Shown one piece after another: positions 35,417-46,479 of a DNA stretch of 64,000 bases (the first letter of the stretch is position 1; each line of letters starts with the position of its first letter). This DNA is from Silene conica (lineage: Eukaryota > Streptophyta > Magnoliopsida > Caryophyllales > Caryophyllaceae): assembly GCA_029255685.2 (NCBI GenBank), contig CM055312.2, positions 28,366,203-28,430,202 of the forward strand, in the 5' to 3' direction. Both the position numbers and the translations under genes were made by a program. The notes beneath the pieces were generated by a model. That model was not told the DNA's origin. It saw only the letters and a program-made list of their open reading frames with translations, and did no database searches.

Positions 35417-37386
35417 CTACACCCCCTCGTCATCATCTGAACTAGTGTAAATACCATCTTCTCTACGTTGAATGCGATCACTCACACTTCGCCGGGGGGC
35501 TTTGTTCTTCTCAATGCGGCGCCGAGTAATGTCTAGCATTGGTTTGTATGACTTCACAACTTTATTGTAGTAGGCTAACTTCTCCGCGTCATCCGTTATC
35601 GTCTCCGCATCGACGAGCTGAGCCAGCATATCTTGTGCACACTGCAATTTCACAAACTACTATCAGAATATGTAAAAAAAAATTAAGAAATAAAATATAA
35701 TATTTAAACATATTTTACCTCAAGAGTGAAAGGGGCATCGGCACGTGGTTCGGGAGCCGAACTATGGTAAGAATCAATGATCTCCGGGTGAGAAACGAGG
35801 TTGTACCATCCCATATAATCTGAAGCGACCTCGCCAAAATAAGTAACGGGTGTCGACTTACGGGAAAGCTGAGTAACGTGATCGTCCCAACAATCCCATA
35901 AACCTTCGCCAACCCCGCCTACCCTAACATCGTAATCTCGTCCCGACGCAGGCCGGTACGCCTCCAACGGCATAATAGGATTGGGTATAACTTGCACATA
36001 CCCAAACTGCCGTAAACACCGATCGGGCTGGTACATCTCAGCTATGTCCATGAACTGGATGCATCCGCAGTACAGAGTACGAGGATGGAGCACATCCTGA
36101 CGCGGCCCATACGGCTCCCACCTGACTGAAGCATGATTAAGACCATCTAAAATCCTACGATATTCCATCAACCTCTCTGCAGTCTGGGGGAAAGCCCCAA
36201 CTTGTCTCCAACAACAAGCCCGACACTGGGTATCATCAATGACTAGTGGTTGATCTGGTCTAAACATAGGGAAGTACTCATAGATCCAAGACTGTAACAG
36301 AGTCATGCAACCACCAATAGTCTTCACACCAGCCCGTGAAGCTATACCCAACTGCCGGTACATAAAGGCAAGCGTACCGGCACCCCAAGCAAATTCTTTA
36401 ACCTCGGTAGGATCATGCAATAGGGGTAACAGCTGGGGTCGTATCCTATCGCCTGATTTGTCGACGAAAAGTGTCGACCCCAAAACCACAGCGAAGAACC
36501 CCTGAGCGGCAACAAAGTCACAACTCCTCCTCGCCATCTCCAGAGTCGAGTCAACCAACAGACCCCCACTCTTGTAAATAGGGACCCTCTTATTAGGATC
36601 CAAGGGCAACCTAAGGCCTTCCTCTGACCTCGAAAAAAAGCAACAAGCATGGATAATAGGATCCGCCATCCTCCCATCATCACTATTAACCCGACAACTT
36701 CGACCATCTACCCGAACACCTAAGATTTGCGCGACATCATGAAGGAGTATGCTGATCTCCCCAAAAGGCATGTGGAAGCTGTTGGTGTCGGGTTGCCACC
36801 TCTCAACGAAAGCAGAAATAAGCGGCATGTTAAAATACTCGGTCATGGAACCAACAAGGTGAGCAAGACCACTATCGTCATACATAGTCTGAACGGTAGG
36901 AGATAGTGGCCAGTTAGTCAACATCTTCCCCTTACCGAATCTGTGGTAACCCGTCAACACTGGTCGACCTACATCGCTAGGCGTCGTCCATAACTGGTGG
37001 GCGATGTGCCCCAAAAAACTCGGAATCACGGAACAAACAGTTGGGCCTCCAGGAACAGGACGGGTAGCCACCCAAGAAGTATCCTTAGCGGACCTCTTCT
37101 TCTTCGGAGCCGCTACACTGCTAGAACCCTCCTCAGCCACAAAACAACCGTCAACCCGTCTACGGGGACCCCTCCTAACCCGCTCCTCAACCCCAACCCT
37201 CTCCTCACCCCTCTCCTCAACCCGGTCCTCAACCCGCTCCTCAGAACCGTGCACTTCCGACTCGTCGGCTAAAATCGCTGCAGCAGCAACTAAATCCTCC
37301 GGCTCAAACCGTAACTGTTTCCCAGCCCGTGCTGAAGCTGTCACCTTTCGACCTCTCACATTTCTGTCATTTCCTCCCCCGACCAT
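35417..37386 (-). CDS. plant mobile domain (PMD, MAIN/aminotransferase-like) protein of the MULE
   Basis: Two coding exons: 37386-35719 and 35641-35417, with a GT-AG intron in phase 0; 630 residues. The N-terminus has a charged repeat (EERVEDRVEERGEERV) and a basic cluster PKKKRSAK that looks like a nuclear signal. The centre is the plant mobile domain: ALTGYH-like lead, then VERWQPDTNSFHMPFGE, LGVRVDG, DDTQCRACCW. The C-terminal exon is coiled-coil-like and ends in an acidic tail (SSDDDEGV). PMD proteins occur in many plant transposons and in the host genes MAIN/MAIL1, which act in silencing and genome stability. An AG lies directly before the ATG, so a leader intron (about 37990-37387) is likely. 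Open over its full length, suggesting recent activity. Confidence 0.82.
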
Positions 37387-37543
37387 CTATTCACATAATA
37401 ATTAAGCATTTTAGAATAAAAATTATTCGTTATTACGTTAACAAAGCAAGACGGAAATAATTAAAATATTTTAAAAAAAAATGATAACCGGGTTAGTAAT
37501 TTAAAAAAATAAAGATTTTTTTTTTTTTTAAAAAAAAAAATTT

Positions 37544-37594
37544 ACTAAACCCTAAACCCTAAACCCTACAACCCTAACCCTAAACCGTAATTTA

Positions 37595-37627
<33 letters not shown>

Positions 37628-37786
37628 CCGGACGAAGAACCCAGCCGTCCCAAACCCATACCAGACGAGCCCCCAACCCGTCCCACCCCCCCTCCCAGAC
37701 GAACCCCCCACCCGTCCCACCCCCCTCCCAGACGAACGCCTTCTTCGTCCCACCCCCCACCCAGACGAGTAAGTTCTTCGTCCGCC

Positions 37787-37822
<36 letters not shown>
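37544..37822 (+). repeat. right subterminal block: telomere-like repeats, A-run, GC-rich repeats, T-run
   Basis: CCCTAAA units (37550-37570) and further CCCTAA pieces ending CCTAAACCGTAAT, then A31 (37596-37626), a GC-rich block 37627-37787 with repeats of GTCCCACCCCCCTCCCAGACG, then T35 (37788-37822). This mirrors the left block (A-run, GC block, T-run). It would lie in the putative leader intron of the PMD gene. ORFs across it are artefacts of the repeats. Confidence 0.85.
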
Positions 37823-37824
<2 letters not shown>

Positions 37825-38160
37825 TTGGTCGGTTTTTCGCAACAATACGACACAAATCCGGGTCAAAAATACCTACAAATCAATCCTAATTCCGTAAAAA
37901 ACTAAGGCATCTATCCTAAATCCGTTTCTAATCTATCAAAATAACAAGAAATCAACATAAAAACAAAACTACGAAGTAAGAAATACATACCGTGTTCAAG
38001 TTACGAAATTGAGACGGAAAATTTGTTGTTGACAATATACGGTTTTTCAATTTGAATTTGAATTTGAATTTTGTTAGGTGAGATATGAAAATTGAGTTAT
38101 AATTATTTGAATATAAAGGAAAAAGGAAGGGGGATGGGAGGGGTAGTTTAGGTAGTTCAT

Positions 38161-38197
38161 TAATTTGTGTCGACGATAATTAGTAATGTGTCGACGA
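38161..38197 (-). repeat. MULE right terminal inverted repeat core
   Basis: Reads TGTCGACGATAATTAGTAAT then GTGTCGACGA, the reverse complement of the left TIR core, again with two GTCGAC motifs 20 bases apart. Followed by ATAGTAGGTTG and the target duplication at 38212-38220. Confidence 0.8.
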
Positions 38198-38220
38198 CGT
38201 ATAGTAGGTTGGAATCGAAT

Positions 38221-39450
38221 CCAGCCGAACTGAGTATTATGCTTAGTTGGACTAAATTGCCCACATTTTTTATAAAATTTTCATATACTACCATTTTATA
38301 TAAACTAGTTACTTGGCCGCAACCACGTTAGTTGTTTATATTTGCCAGTTTAAAATATTCATGAAGTTCATTTGATACATCGTCCTTGTATTTGGTTTAA
38401 AATGGACTTATAAAATATAGGATAGGTAACGCATGTGATATTATGTTTGATTGACACACACAACTTGTAATTAATACTATTTTTATTGACTTTAAAATAT
38501 AAAGTTTACCGTTATGATAACAAATTTTATAAATAAATTGGTTACTTAAATTTCATCTTTTAAGATTTATTGAGTATATTTACACAATTAAAGTGTTTGT
38601 ATAAACATCCACAGAGTGATTCTTATATATTTTGCAATACGAATCATATATGTGAGTCATTTTTATTGGGTTAAATTTTGGAAAAATATTGGAAACAACA
38701 ATGGGCAATATAATTGTTTTTTTTGACATCTAACTCGCATAATTAACCGAAGTTCACAAACCATAGCAAATTCACTTGAACTTGGAATACTGAATTGAAA
38801 TCTGACTTATACATTCAATTACGTCAAACTTATCTTGAGCCTCCATTCCAATACATATTCTGACCCTTCTTTCCCATATTTAATCCCACCCATACAAATT
38901 TGTTTTTAAAAACACTTACTGACCACACTTTGTGATCACAAACTCGTTCTTCCAATTCCATTATCATTGCAGAAAACAATAATATAGCTCCGGTGCTCAT
39001 TTTCTGGACCTGGTTCAGGCCAATGATTTGCGGTTTATGTTGGGTTCAAAGCGTGACTATGTGATGCGATCTCCCTGTGTGAAGGTTCTGCAACATCCAA
39101 GGTATCTTCAATCACAACATGTACTTAATGAACATTTTGGAGTTTAAGTTTATTAAAGTTTTGTATTGTCATTACGATCTCCAATTATATAGGTATTGAA
39201 TTGAGGCACGCGTTTTGTTGGAAATGATATATGTGTAGCTGTCCGTTATGTGAGGTGGTATATCTTAGATCACAGATATCCGACTATGTCTGATTCATTA
39301 TGTTATTGTGCACCTTCTCACTATTAACAGATGCCTTTATCCCCTATATAGCATTCTGGACGCTGTAGTAAATTGTGCTTCGCTTTAGTCTGTCCAGGCT
39401 ATCTCTTATGAGAAACGATTTTGCAAAGACAGACAAGCGAGGACGTAAAA
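38221..39450. other. unassigned spacer
   Basis: AT-rich, no clear gene. 39000-39105 contains an open stretch on the plus strand (reading HFLDLVQANDLRFMLGSKRD), followed by a GT, which could be an exon remnant, but I do not recognise it. This would originally have been the distal DEG7 upstream region before the MULE insertion. Confidence 0.35.
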
Positions 39451-39924
39451 ATGAAGATGTTGATTCCTAAGGAAATGGCGATAGCCGAAGCTATTTTGTG
39501 ATTATTGAAGAATGCAGCTAACAGGAAGTTAGATGAAAGTGATGAGGGTTGGCGCATTCTTGTAGTGAAAGTATTAATTGATACTTCGAAGAGATTGAGA
39601 CTTGCTGAAGAGAAGGACGAAGAGTTTGCCCAAGTCGTAGTTATGCTTATCGAGGAAACAATGTGTGATTTAAAGGCATTGATGCAAATCGACAAATATA
39701 CTGTTGCCACATGACCACATTTACTCGAGAATCATACAGAAATTTATAGGAGTACGACGGAGAAGGTTAATGAGATGATAGATATTATAGCCAAGATGAG
39801 GGAAATGTTCCATGATGAGAAGGAGTTATCATTAAGTACTCCTCAAAATGATGAGAATGTGGTTGTGTGTGAAAGTAGTCTGAGGGAAAAGGCCTGGTTT
39901 TGCTTAAAGCCGATTGGCAATTAA
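39451..39924 (+). pseudogene. unrecognised decayed ORF with two in-frame TGA stops
   Basis: One frame runs from ATG 39451 to TAA 39922-39924, interrupted only by TGA at 39499-39501 and 39713-39715 region (reported frame end 39714). The product is helical and charged (DESDEGWRILVVKVLIDTS, KVNEMIDIIAKMREMFHDEK) with no motif I know. Composition and length suggest a real former gene or captured exon. Whether it relates to the short open stretch at 39000-39105 is unclear. Confidence 0.4.
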
Positions 39925-41148
39925 TCTGAATTGAGTTACGCGTTGTCCGAGAATCTAGTTTTAGGGCTGACTTTAATGGGTATTGTTGTTTGGAATATTA
40001 CGAACTGAAGGACGTCTTAATGGGTGCACATCGTAAATCAGTTGCTGCAGGTAAGATTAACAACAATTGTTAAAAGTGCTCTATAGCCATCTATGCAGGT
40101 AAGGCCTCCCCCGGTACATGGTCCTGCCCCATTTATTAAAATTCTTGCAGAGCCTTCCCTTTCTTACGATTAACCACCCCCATAGCAGATTGCGCAGATA
40201 TAATGCAGCCTGCTACACCTTGATATCAGCCGGATATCTGACTACCTCAAACACACTGTTCAACTCTCGCCGTCAATCCCCCAACAGCCGCCGTATGCCC
40301 GCACTGACGAACATATTAGGCCTATGGCTAGCCGCAGTGTTACTAATATCATGTCCATTGACTTGCGGCTGACTGCAATAGGCAGGGTCCCATGTTTTTC
40401 AATCATCTGAGCCATATTTTATGTTGTAGGGTAATCTATAAAATATGGAATGGCAAAGATGCAGCAGGTATGTCGTCCGTACATCAGTGACTACTGTGCA
40501 ATGTAAATGATGGGCCTAACCTAGTGTTAATTGTACTCTAATATAAAGTGTACTTGCGTATATGTAAACTGAAATTAAGGATTGAGAAATTAAACCTGAC
40601 AACCAGAACACACATACTTCTGATAAGGGACATATCTATCATTTATATTGTTAAGTTGTTTAAACTAACAGGCTATACTACCCTTCTACTTCAGGAACAT
40701 CACCCCTTTTCTAACAAAGGTAATCATTCTCATGTATAAACTCCACATCTTATTTAATATCACAGATTCAACAGTTGACAACCTCATAGTCTATTATGTT
40801 TGTCTAGTTATTGCATGTCCCAAATTATAGTGTGATTCTGACTGATTCACTATATGTGATATTCAGCAACCGTTAACCTAAAGTCAGGGATGAAGGAACA
40901 GACTGTTTGAAATTATTTGTTTTTTAGGTAGTAACCATGACGCAATGAAATCCATTCTAATGGTGATTAAACTGTTTAAGCCTATAGTGGATTCATTCAC
41001 TGTCGCAACCTATACACTGGCTGTATGATGGCATCAGTATTAACACAACATTGTTTTGATCAAGGTGCCGAGGCAATTACGCAACTAAACGTTTGCACTA
41101 TGCCAATGTTTTATAATTAGTTCGATTATATATATATACTCGCTAACA
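39925..41148. other. unassigned spacer before the gypsy element
   Basis: No gene, RNA or repeat recognised. Short open frames at 40118-40372 and 40548-40739 lack coding character. Confidence 0.4.
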
Positions 41149-41153
41149 GGTAC

Positions 41154-42820
41154 TGATGAGCTATTTTGGTCATAATTTCCATTGTCTTTTCTTCATTTTT
41201 GGTCCCGATTCGACCTCGTTTTGCGTGCCTTTGCTCGATTTTACGCCTATTGCCTCGACTATTCCTATTTGGTTTCCATTTTGTAGGTATTGTGGCGGGA
41301 GCGAAGAAACGGGAGCAAACGAGATGATTTTGGAGCAAAATGAGAAGAATTAGCAAGGACTTGACCCCAGGCCTTCTCAGCCGGTCCCAGACCGGCAGCC
41401 GGTTGGCCGGCTGGGGGTCTTGACTTGACTTCTAAAGGGAAATACGAGAAAAGTTACAGGAATTCTTCACTTGTCTGCCAGCCGGTCGGCCGGGAATCAA
41501 GGCTCTTCAAAAATGTGCAACAAAGTCAGATCCTTAAGAAAAGGCTGTCAGCCGGCCCACAACCGGCAGCCGGTAGACCGGCTCCTTGTAGCTGTACGAT
41601 GAAGAAAACAAGAGAAAAGTCAGACCTTGGATTTCACACTCTAAGCCGATTACCGACCGGCAGCCGGCCGGTCGGCTGGGAATCAAGCTCTATTGAAGAA
41701 AGAGAAGAAAAAAAGCAGAAGTTCGTATTTTGACTCTTAGCCGGTCCAGACCGGCAGCCGGTTGACCGGCTGAGAGTCAAATCGCAGAATTTCGCGCACT
41801 ATATATACCCGCACTTAGTCTATTTTCATTTACGCAACTTTAAGATATTTTCACGCATTTCTAAGGTTTTGTTACTGTTTCATTGCTTACATTTACACAT
41901 TAAAATCTCAACTCAAATTCTTAATCTTACTTTAGTTTTTATAATCCTTCTTAGTTAATCTTTCCTTAATCATAGTTAGTGTTCTTCTTAGTGATGGATA
42001 GTTTTCATTTGGAGTTTTGGGTGTATTTTGAAGACATTTGAGAGAATTCTTCATTTGTATCCAAGTTCCTCACTTTAATGCAATTATTGGTATAATCTTC
42101 TTCATCCTTACTTAGTATTTTCATTTGTTTACATTTGTTTCAAGTTCTCTTAAATCTATTGTTTCCTTTTATCTTATTCCAACATGTTTAGCAATTATTC
42201 ATCAATTATTCATATGTCTCTCTTAGATATGTGTGAGTAGTTTCTTTCTAGGGTTAGAGTTTTGCTTGGGTAGTTGGTAACCATGAAACATGTTTAGGGT
42301 TGGTCTTTTTTTGTCTCTTTGGTTGGGTTTTCACATTGTGCATGTTACGTGTTCGATGAATTGCCTCAACGACGGTTGGGCATTAATCTTCACTTTGTTT
42401 GCTTTGGACGATGGTCTTGAGTTTCATGAGCATGTTTGTGTGTTAGGTTAGCCTTGTTTGTAGCGAAAGCTAGGATAAGACTCGACCTTAGGTTAGTCGA
42501 CTTGAGAGAAGAGACGACCCTAGGCTTACCATAGAGGTGACACGAGACCGTTCTCTTATGTTTGGTTACCGACTTACCTAGGTGACCCCGACGCCCTAGT
42601 TCCTTTTATCATCGACTTAATCTTAGTACAATTGCTTTTATTTGTCTTTAGTTGCTAGTCTTATCACTCTCAACCCTATTACCCAACCTAGACTTGAATT
42701 GGAACTAGACTAAGCGATTATCCCCACCATCTTCGTGTTCGACCCCGATCTTAATACTACTTATTTTCGGGTTTTATAAATGTGTTTGATACCGGTAGTG
42801 ACGGCAAAAGCCGGTCATCA
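41154..42820 (+). repeat. gypsy 5' LTR
   Basis: 1667 bp, TG...CA. The first 650 bp hold five GC-rich palindromic modules built from CCGGC/GCCGG words (about 41378-41792). A TATA-like CTATATATACCC follows at about 41800, so transcription probably starts just downstream, placing the modules in U3. By eye about two dozen substitutions and a 22-bp indel separate it from the 3' LTR. Confidence 0.92.
41378..41792. promoter_or_regulatory. CCGGC hairpin modules in U3
   Basis: Five modules, for example GACCGGCAGCCGGTTGACC, each able to fold on itself, spaced 60-100 bp apart and flanked by AGTC/GACT-like words. They sit just upstream of the likely TATA box (CTATATATACCC, about 41800). The same design is repeated at 46480-46980 inside the element. 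Function unknown; a regulatory or packaging role is inference. Confidence 0.6.
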
Positions 42821-42823
42821 AAA

Positions 42824-42841
42824 TGGCGCCGTTGCCGGGGA
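42824..42841 (+). other. gypsy primer-binding site (tRNA-Asp type)
   Basis: TGGCGCCGTTGCCGGGGA, three bases after the 5' LTR, complementary to the 3' end of tRNA-Asp as in Athila-type elements. Defines orientation (plus) and the LTR border. Confidence 0.85.
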
Positions 42842-43004
42842 TGGTGCTAGAGATTGTTTAGTTTAGTTTTAGTTTTTTGCCTTAGTTAGTTGTGCTTTCT
42901 TTGTCTTGTTCAAGCTTTGTTAGTTTAAGTGTAGAGTGGTTGTTATTTTACTCTCCCTAGTGCATAAAAAACACTAGGACGACCAATTGTGTTGCTAAGT
43001 TTTT

Positions 43005-44762
43005 ATGCCAAGGGGTGATTCGAATTCTCTACTTTCAACTTCCGAACCGGAAAGGCTTTTTCGAGCCTTAAGGAGGAGGACTATAGCAAGAGTGAGAATG
43101 GCTTCCCACGCTTGAACTAGCCACAACAACCCACCTTCTCCACCCGAACCACAAAGCCCAAACCAAGACATTCCAAGCCCGATATCCGAAAATTTCGACA
43201 ACCCATTCTACCAATCACCACCACCCTCACCTTAAATTCCAAATCAACCACAAATCCACATAATGGCCGCTTTAAGAGACCATAACCGCCCCAACCATAA
43301 TGACACCACAAACCCCATCAACTTTGGCAATCTTGTGCCACAAAACTTTGAAATCGACCCATCACAAATGAGTTCCATTGAGAAACATGCTTTTGGTGGG
43401 GCTTCACATGAGGATGCCCATGGGCACTTGAGGAAATTCAAAGGCAAGGTTGCCATGATAAAGAAGACGGGAGTACCGGAGGAGACTTTGAGATTGATGC
43501 TCTTTCCTTATTCATTGACGGACAAGGCGGACCGTTGGTTAAACATTCATCCCCCAAACACTTTCACTACTTGAGATGATCTAGCCAAGGCCTTCCTTGC
43601 TAAGTACTATCCATCCTCAAATACCGCCATGATCCGTAACGAGATTACCCAATTTCAACAAGATGAGGGGGAAAGCTTAGGAGAAGCATTGGATAGGTAT
43701 CAAGACTTGCTTTCTAGGTGTCCTCATCATGGGATACCTACATGGTATACCATCCAAACATTCTTTCAAACACTTCTCCCTCGCACAAAGGAAATGGTGA
43801 ATGCGTCGACGGGAGGTAGTTTTGACCACTTACCGGATGAAGATGAGACCAAGCTTATCAAGAAGATTGTTGATTCCAAGGAGAATTATGGGACAAGGGG
43901 AAATTCATTGAGGAGAAGTAGCAAATATCCCAATGAGAACCTCTCCAACTCTAAAGCCAATGAAGAAACCAATGCGAAGATAGACTTGTTGACTAAGAAG
44001 TTGGAAGAGTTGACAAAGGGAGCTACAAGCAAAGAAACCAAGAGTAACACTCCGGGGATGTATCAAGTGCACAATATTGTTTCATGCGACTTGTGTGGAG
44101 GTAGTGGACATACATTTGATGTATGTGCCAACAACACCTATGAGGGAAGTGGAAGTGAGGAGGAGTTGTATGCCTTTCAAGCCTTCAACAACTCAAAGAA
44201 TCCAAACACTTTCAACCCGAATTCAAACTACTACCACCCCGGAATTCGAGGGAACCCTTACATGAGCTACAAAAGAACAAATGTTTTGAACCCACATCAA
44301 ATTCAACAACCTCAAACTCAAAACCCACCCGGATTCCAACCAAGGGGTGGGAACTTCAACCCAAGGAACAATTACCACAACCAAAATTTTTACCAAGGAA
44401 ATCAATCCAACCAAGCCAATCAAGGCTTTTCTCAAAACTTCAATGATCCAAATTTCAATCCCAATTTCCACAACAACCACAACCAACAAAATTTCAACCA
44501 CCCAAATCAAAACAATTTCAACAACCAACCCCCATTTCAAAACAATTTCAACAACCCAAACCCACAACAAAACTTCCACAACAACAATTTCAACAATCAA
44601 AATTTCAATGACCAAAATTTAACCAACAATTTCCCAACCACAACCAAAACCCAAACTTCAACAATCAAGGGCCCAAGGGAAATCCACAAGGTGGGGGCGC
44701 AAGGAATGACTACGGGTTCCCCTTGCCCTTACCAGCATACCTCACCAAGATCTCTCAAGTGA
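43005..44762 (+). pseudogene. gypsy (Athila-like) gag
   Basis: One frame from ATG 43005 (MPRGDSNSLL) to 44762 is broken by TGA 43113-43115, TAA 43233-43235 and TGA 43572-43574. The core has the retrotransposon gag pattern (LFPYSLTDKADRWL, DDLAKAFLAKYYPSS, RCPHHGIPTW). The third stop falls where Athila gag normally has Trp (TTWDDLA), a one-base TGG to TGA change. A zinc knuckle CDLCGGSGHTFDVC (CX2CX4HX4C) is intact, followed by an Asn/Gln-rich tail. Structural capsid-like protein in intact relatives; this copy would give only fragments. Confidence 0.85.
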
Positions 44763-45999
44763 CTCTCAAGTTGGAGAGTTGCTTAAACTTGTTAAAGGCA
44801 TGCAAGCGACGCATAACCAAGAAATGATGAATTTGAAGAACGCTAATCAAAAAGAGATCCGGGAAATGGAGGCTAGAGTTGCCTCATAAGCCTTAGCCAA
44901 CCCACAAAGGCCACCAGGCGGCTTTCTTGCCGAAGGTCAAAGCTCCCAGGATGCTTCAAAACCACATGGCGTCAATGCTATCATGACAAACAAGCAAGAG
45001 CGACCTATGCTATAAAAGAGAGGTGGTGAAGGAGGGGCCAAGCAAGAGCAAGTTATGACGGTGTTTGGAAGTGGAAGTGAAGAATGTGTTGAGGAGGAAG
45101 TGATGGTGATGGTGCCCACCACTTCTCCGAATGATTGTAATAAGGTCGATATTGATGGCATAGACTTTGTCATGCAACAAGTCTTGGAAATTCCAAAGAA
45201 GATTTGTGATGAGAACATGAGTACCAAAGGGAAAGAGGTACATGTGATAGAAGAAGAGAACCGTGGATATGTGGAGAGCCTCATGGAGAAAAGGATGTGC
45301 GAATTTTTTTGTAAAATCACTAAGGGTGACCCTCGGTGCAATGAATTGATTAAACTTGTTGAGGAGGTGGAGGCCACAATCCCCTCCACCGAAGAAAAGA
45401 TGGAAGTTAATGCCATCTCATTGACGGCGAAGAAGATTCCGAATGATTTGCCAATCAAGTTAGGAGATCCGGGGAGCTTTTCTATTCAATGCTCCGTAGG
45501 AGGAAGAAACATTGAGCATGCTTTATGTGATCTTGGAGCGAGTGTGAGTGTCATCCTGCTTGCCATGGCTAAGAGATTAAGCATCAAGCACTTATCACCT
45601 CCTACAACGGACATCGCCCTTGCCGACGGGACGGTTAGACCTACTATTGGGGTCCTTGAAGATGCGGTGGTTAAGGTGGGATCCCTTTCCATCCCCCCCG
45701 ACTTTATGGTCGTTGATAGTCCGGTCGGTGAAGGCTCTTTTGTAATTCTTGGGAGGCCCTTCTTGGCCACCGGGGGAGCAATCATTGACGTGAAGAGAGG
45801 TAGACTATCCTTCCATGTTGGAGATGAGATGTGTGAATTCGTGCTCCCGGATGCTCCGGACAAACACTTTGAGGATGCAAAGAAAAACGTGAGCTTGATT
45901 GCCACAATTGGGAGAGGTGAGCCCTCAGTGAAGTTGGATGAAAAGGTCCCAAGGAAGATGTTAAGCTTGACTATTGTGAGCCACTTGGTGAGAAAGTGA
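44763..45999 (+). pseudogene. gypsy protease region (retropepsin-like)
   Basis: After a frameshift and a stop near 45013, the open frame from about 45055 to 45999 has a linker and an aspartic protease domain: LCDLGASVSVILL (active Asp motif DLGAS), ADGTVRPTIGVLEDA, and ILGRPFLATGGAIIDV. It would process gag in trans in an intact relative. The frame ends at 45999 with no reverse transcriptase motif (no F/YxDD block, no RNase H, no integrase HHCC) before the next ORF at 47192. Confidence 0.82.
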
Positions 46000-46479
46000 A
46001 AAATCCCAATGGCAAGGAAGAAGAGATGTGTTCGAGTAGTTTCTTCAAAAGCCCCGAAAGTGGAAGGGGGGTGTTGAAGGAGCTACTTTTGGAAAAAAGG
46101 TGCAAAGTTTCGAGAACCGAGGTCGAGTAGAATGGAGACTTCGTGTGCAAGTAAGGTTGAGGCCCCGGCCGAGGCCTTTGACCTTTTCTTAAGGTCCCTA
46201 GCTAGCATGGACGAGGTTTCCATCTACAAGAATTGAAGATTGATCGTGTAAGGTTTGGTGGAGTCACTTAATAACCACTGTTTGTAAGTATTTGCTTCTT
46301 GTCTTTCATGTAGTTTGCATTTTAGTTTGATTTTTAGTTTGCATATGAGATTTGGAATTGTTGGTTACTTGTTTTTTATTGACCCATGAGTATGGTCGGA
46401 GGATGATAGGCAAAATCATTGTTGTCAAACTCCATTTTTGATGCTCAAGTAATTTATTTTTCGAAATTGTGCACATGTA

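Larger units (their letters stand above)
33164..38211. mobile_element. Mutator-like element (MULE) carrying transposase and PMD genes
   Basis: 5048 bp flanked by a 9-bp duplication GAATCGAAT (33155-33163 and 38212-38220), the MULE target size. Both ends carry inverted repeats with the motif TCGTCGACACATTACTAAT. Two convergent genes lie inside: a MuDR-like transposase (plus) and a plant-mobile-domain protein (minus). Near each end there is an A-run, a GC-rich repeat block, a T-run and telomere-like repeats, mostly within 5' introns of the two genes. The left flank is GAATC-repetitive, which slightly weakens the duplication evidence, but the TIRs and transposase agree with it. Confidence 0.85.

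Noticed and set aside
36305..37405. Plus-strand frames opposite the PMD gene
   Set aside because: Antisense shadows of a long conserved coding exon with GC-rich third positions.
37552..37866. Minus-strand frames rich in Gly, Lys-runs and Phe-runs
   Set aside because: Product of A/T-runs and GC-rich repeats in the right subterminal block.
44223..44622. Alternative frames rich in Thr/Ile or Val in gag
   Set aside because: Artefacts of the Asn/Gln-rich low-complexity gag tail.
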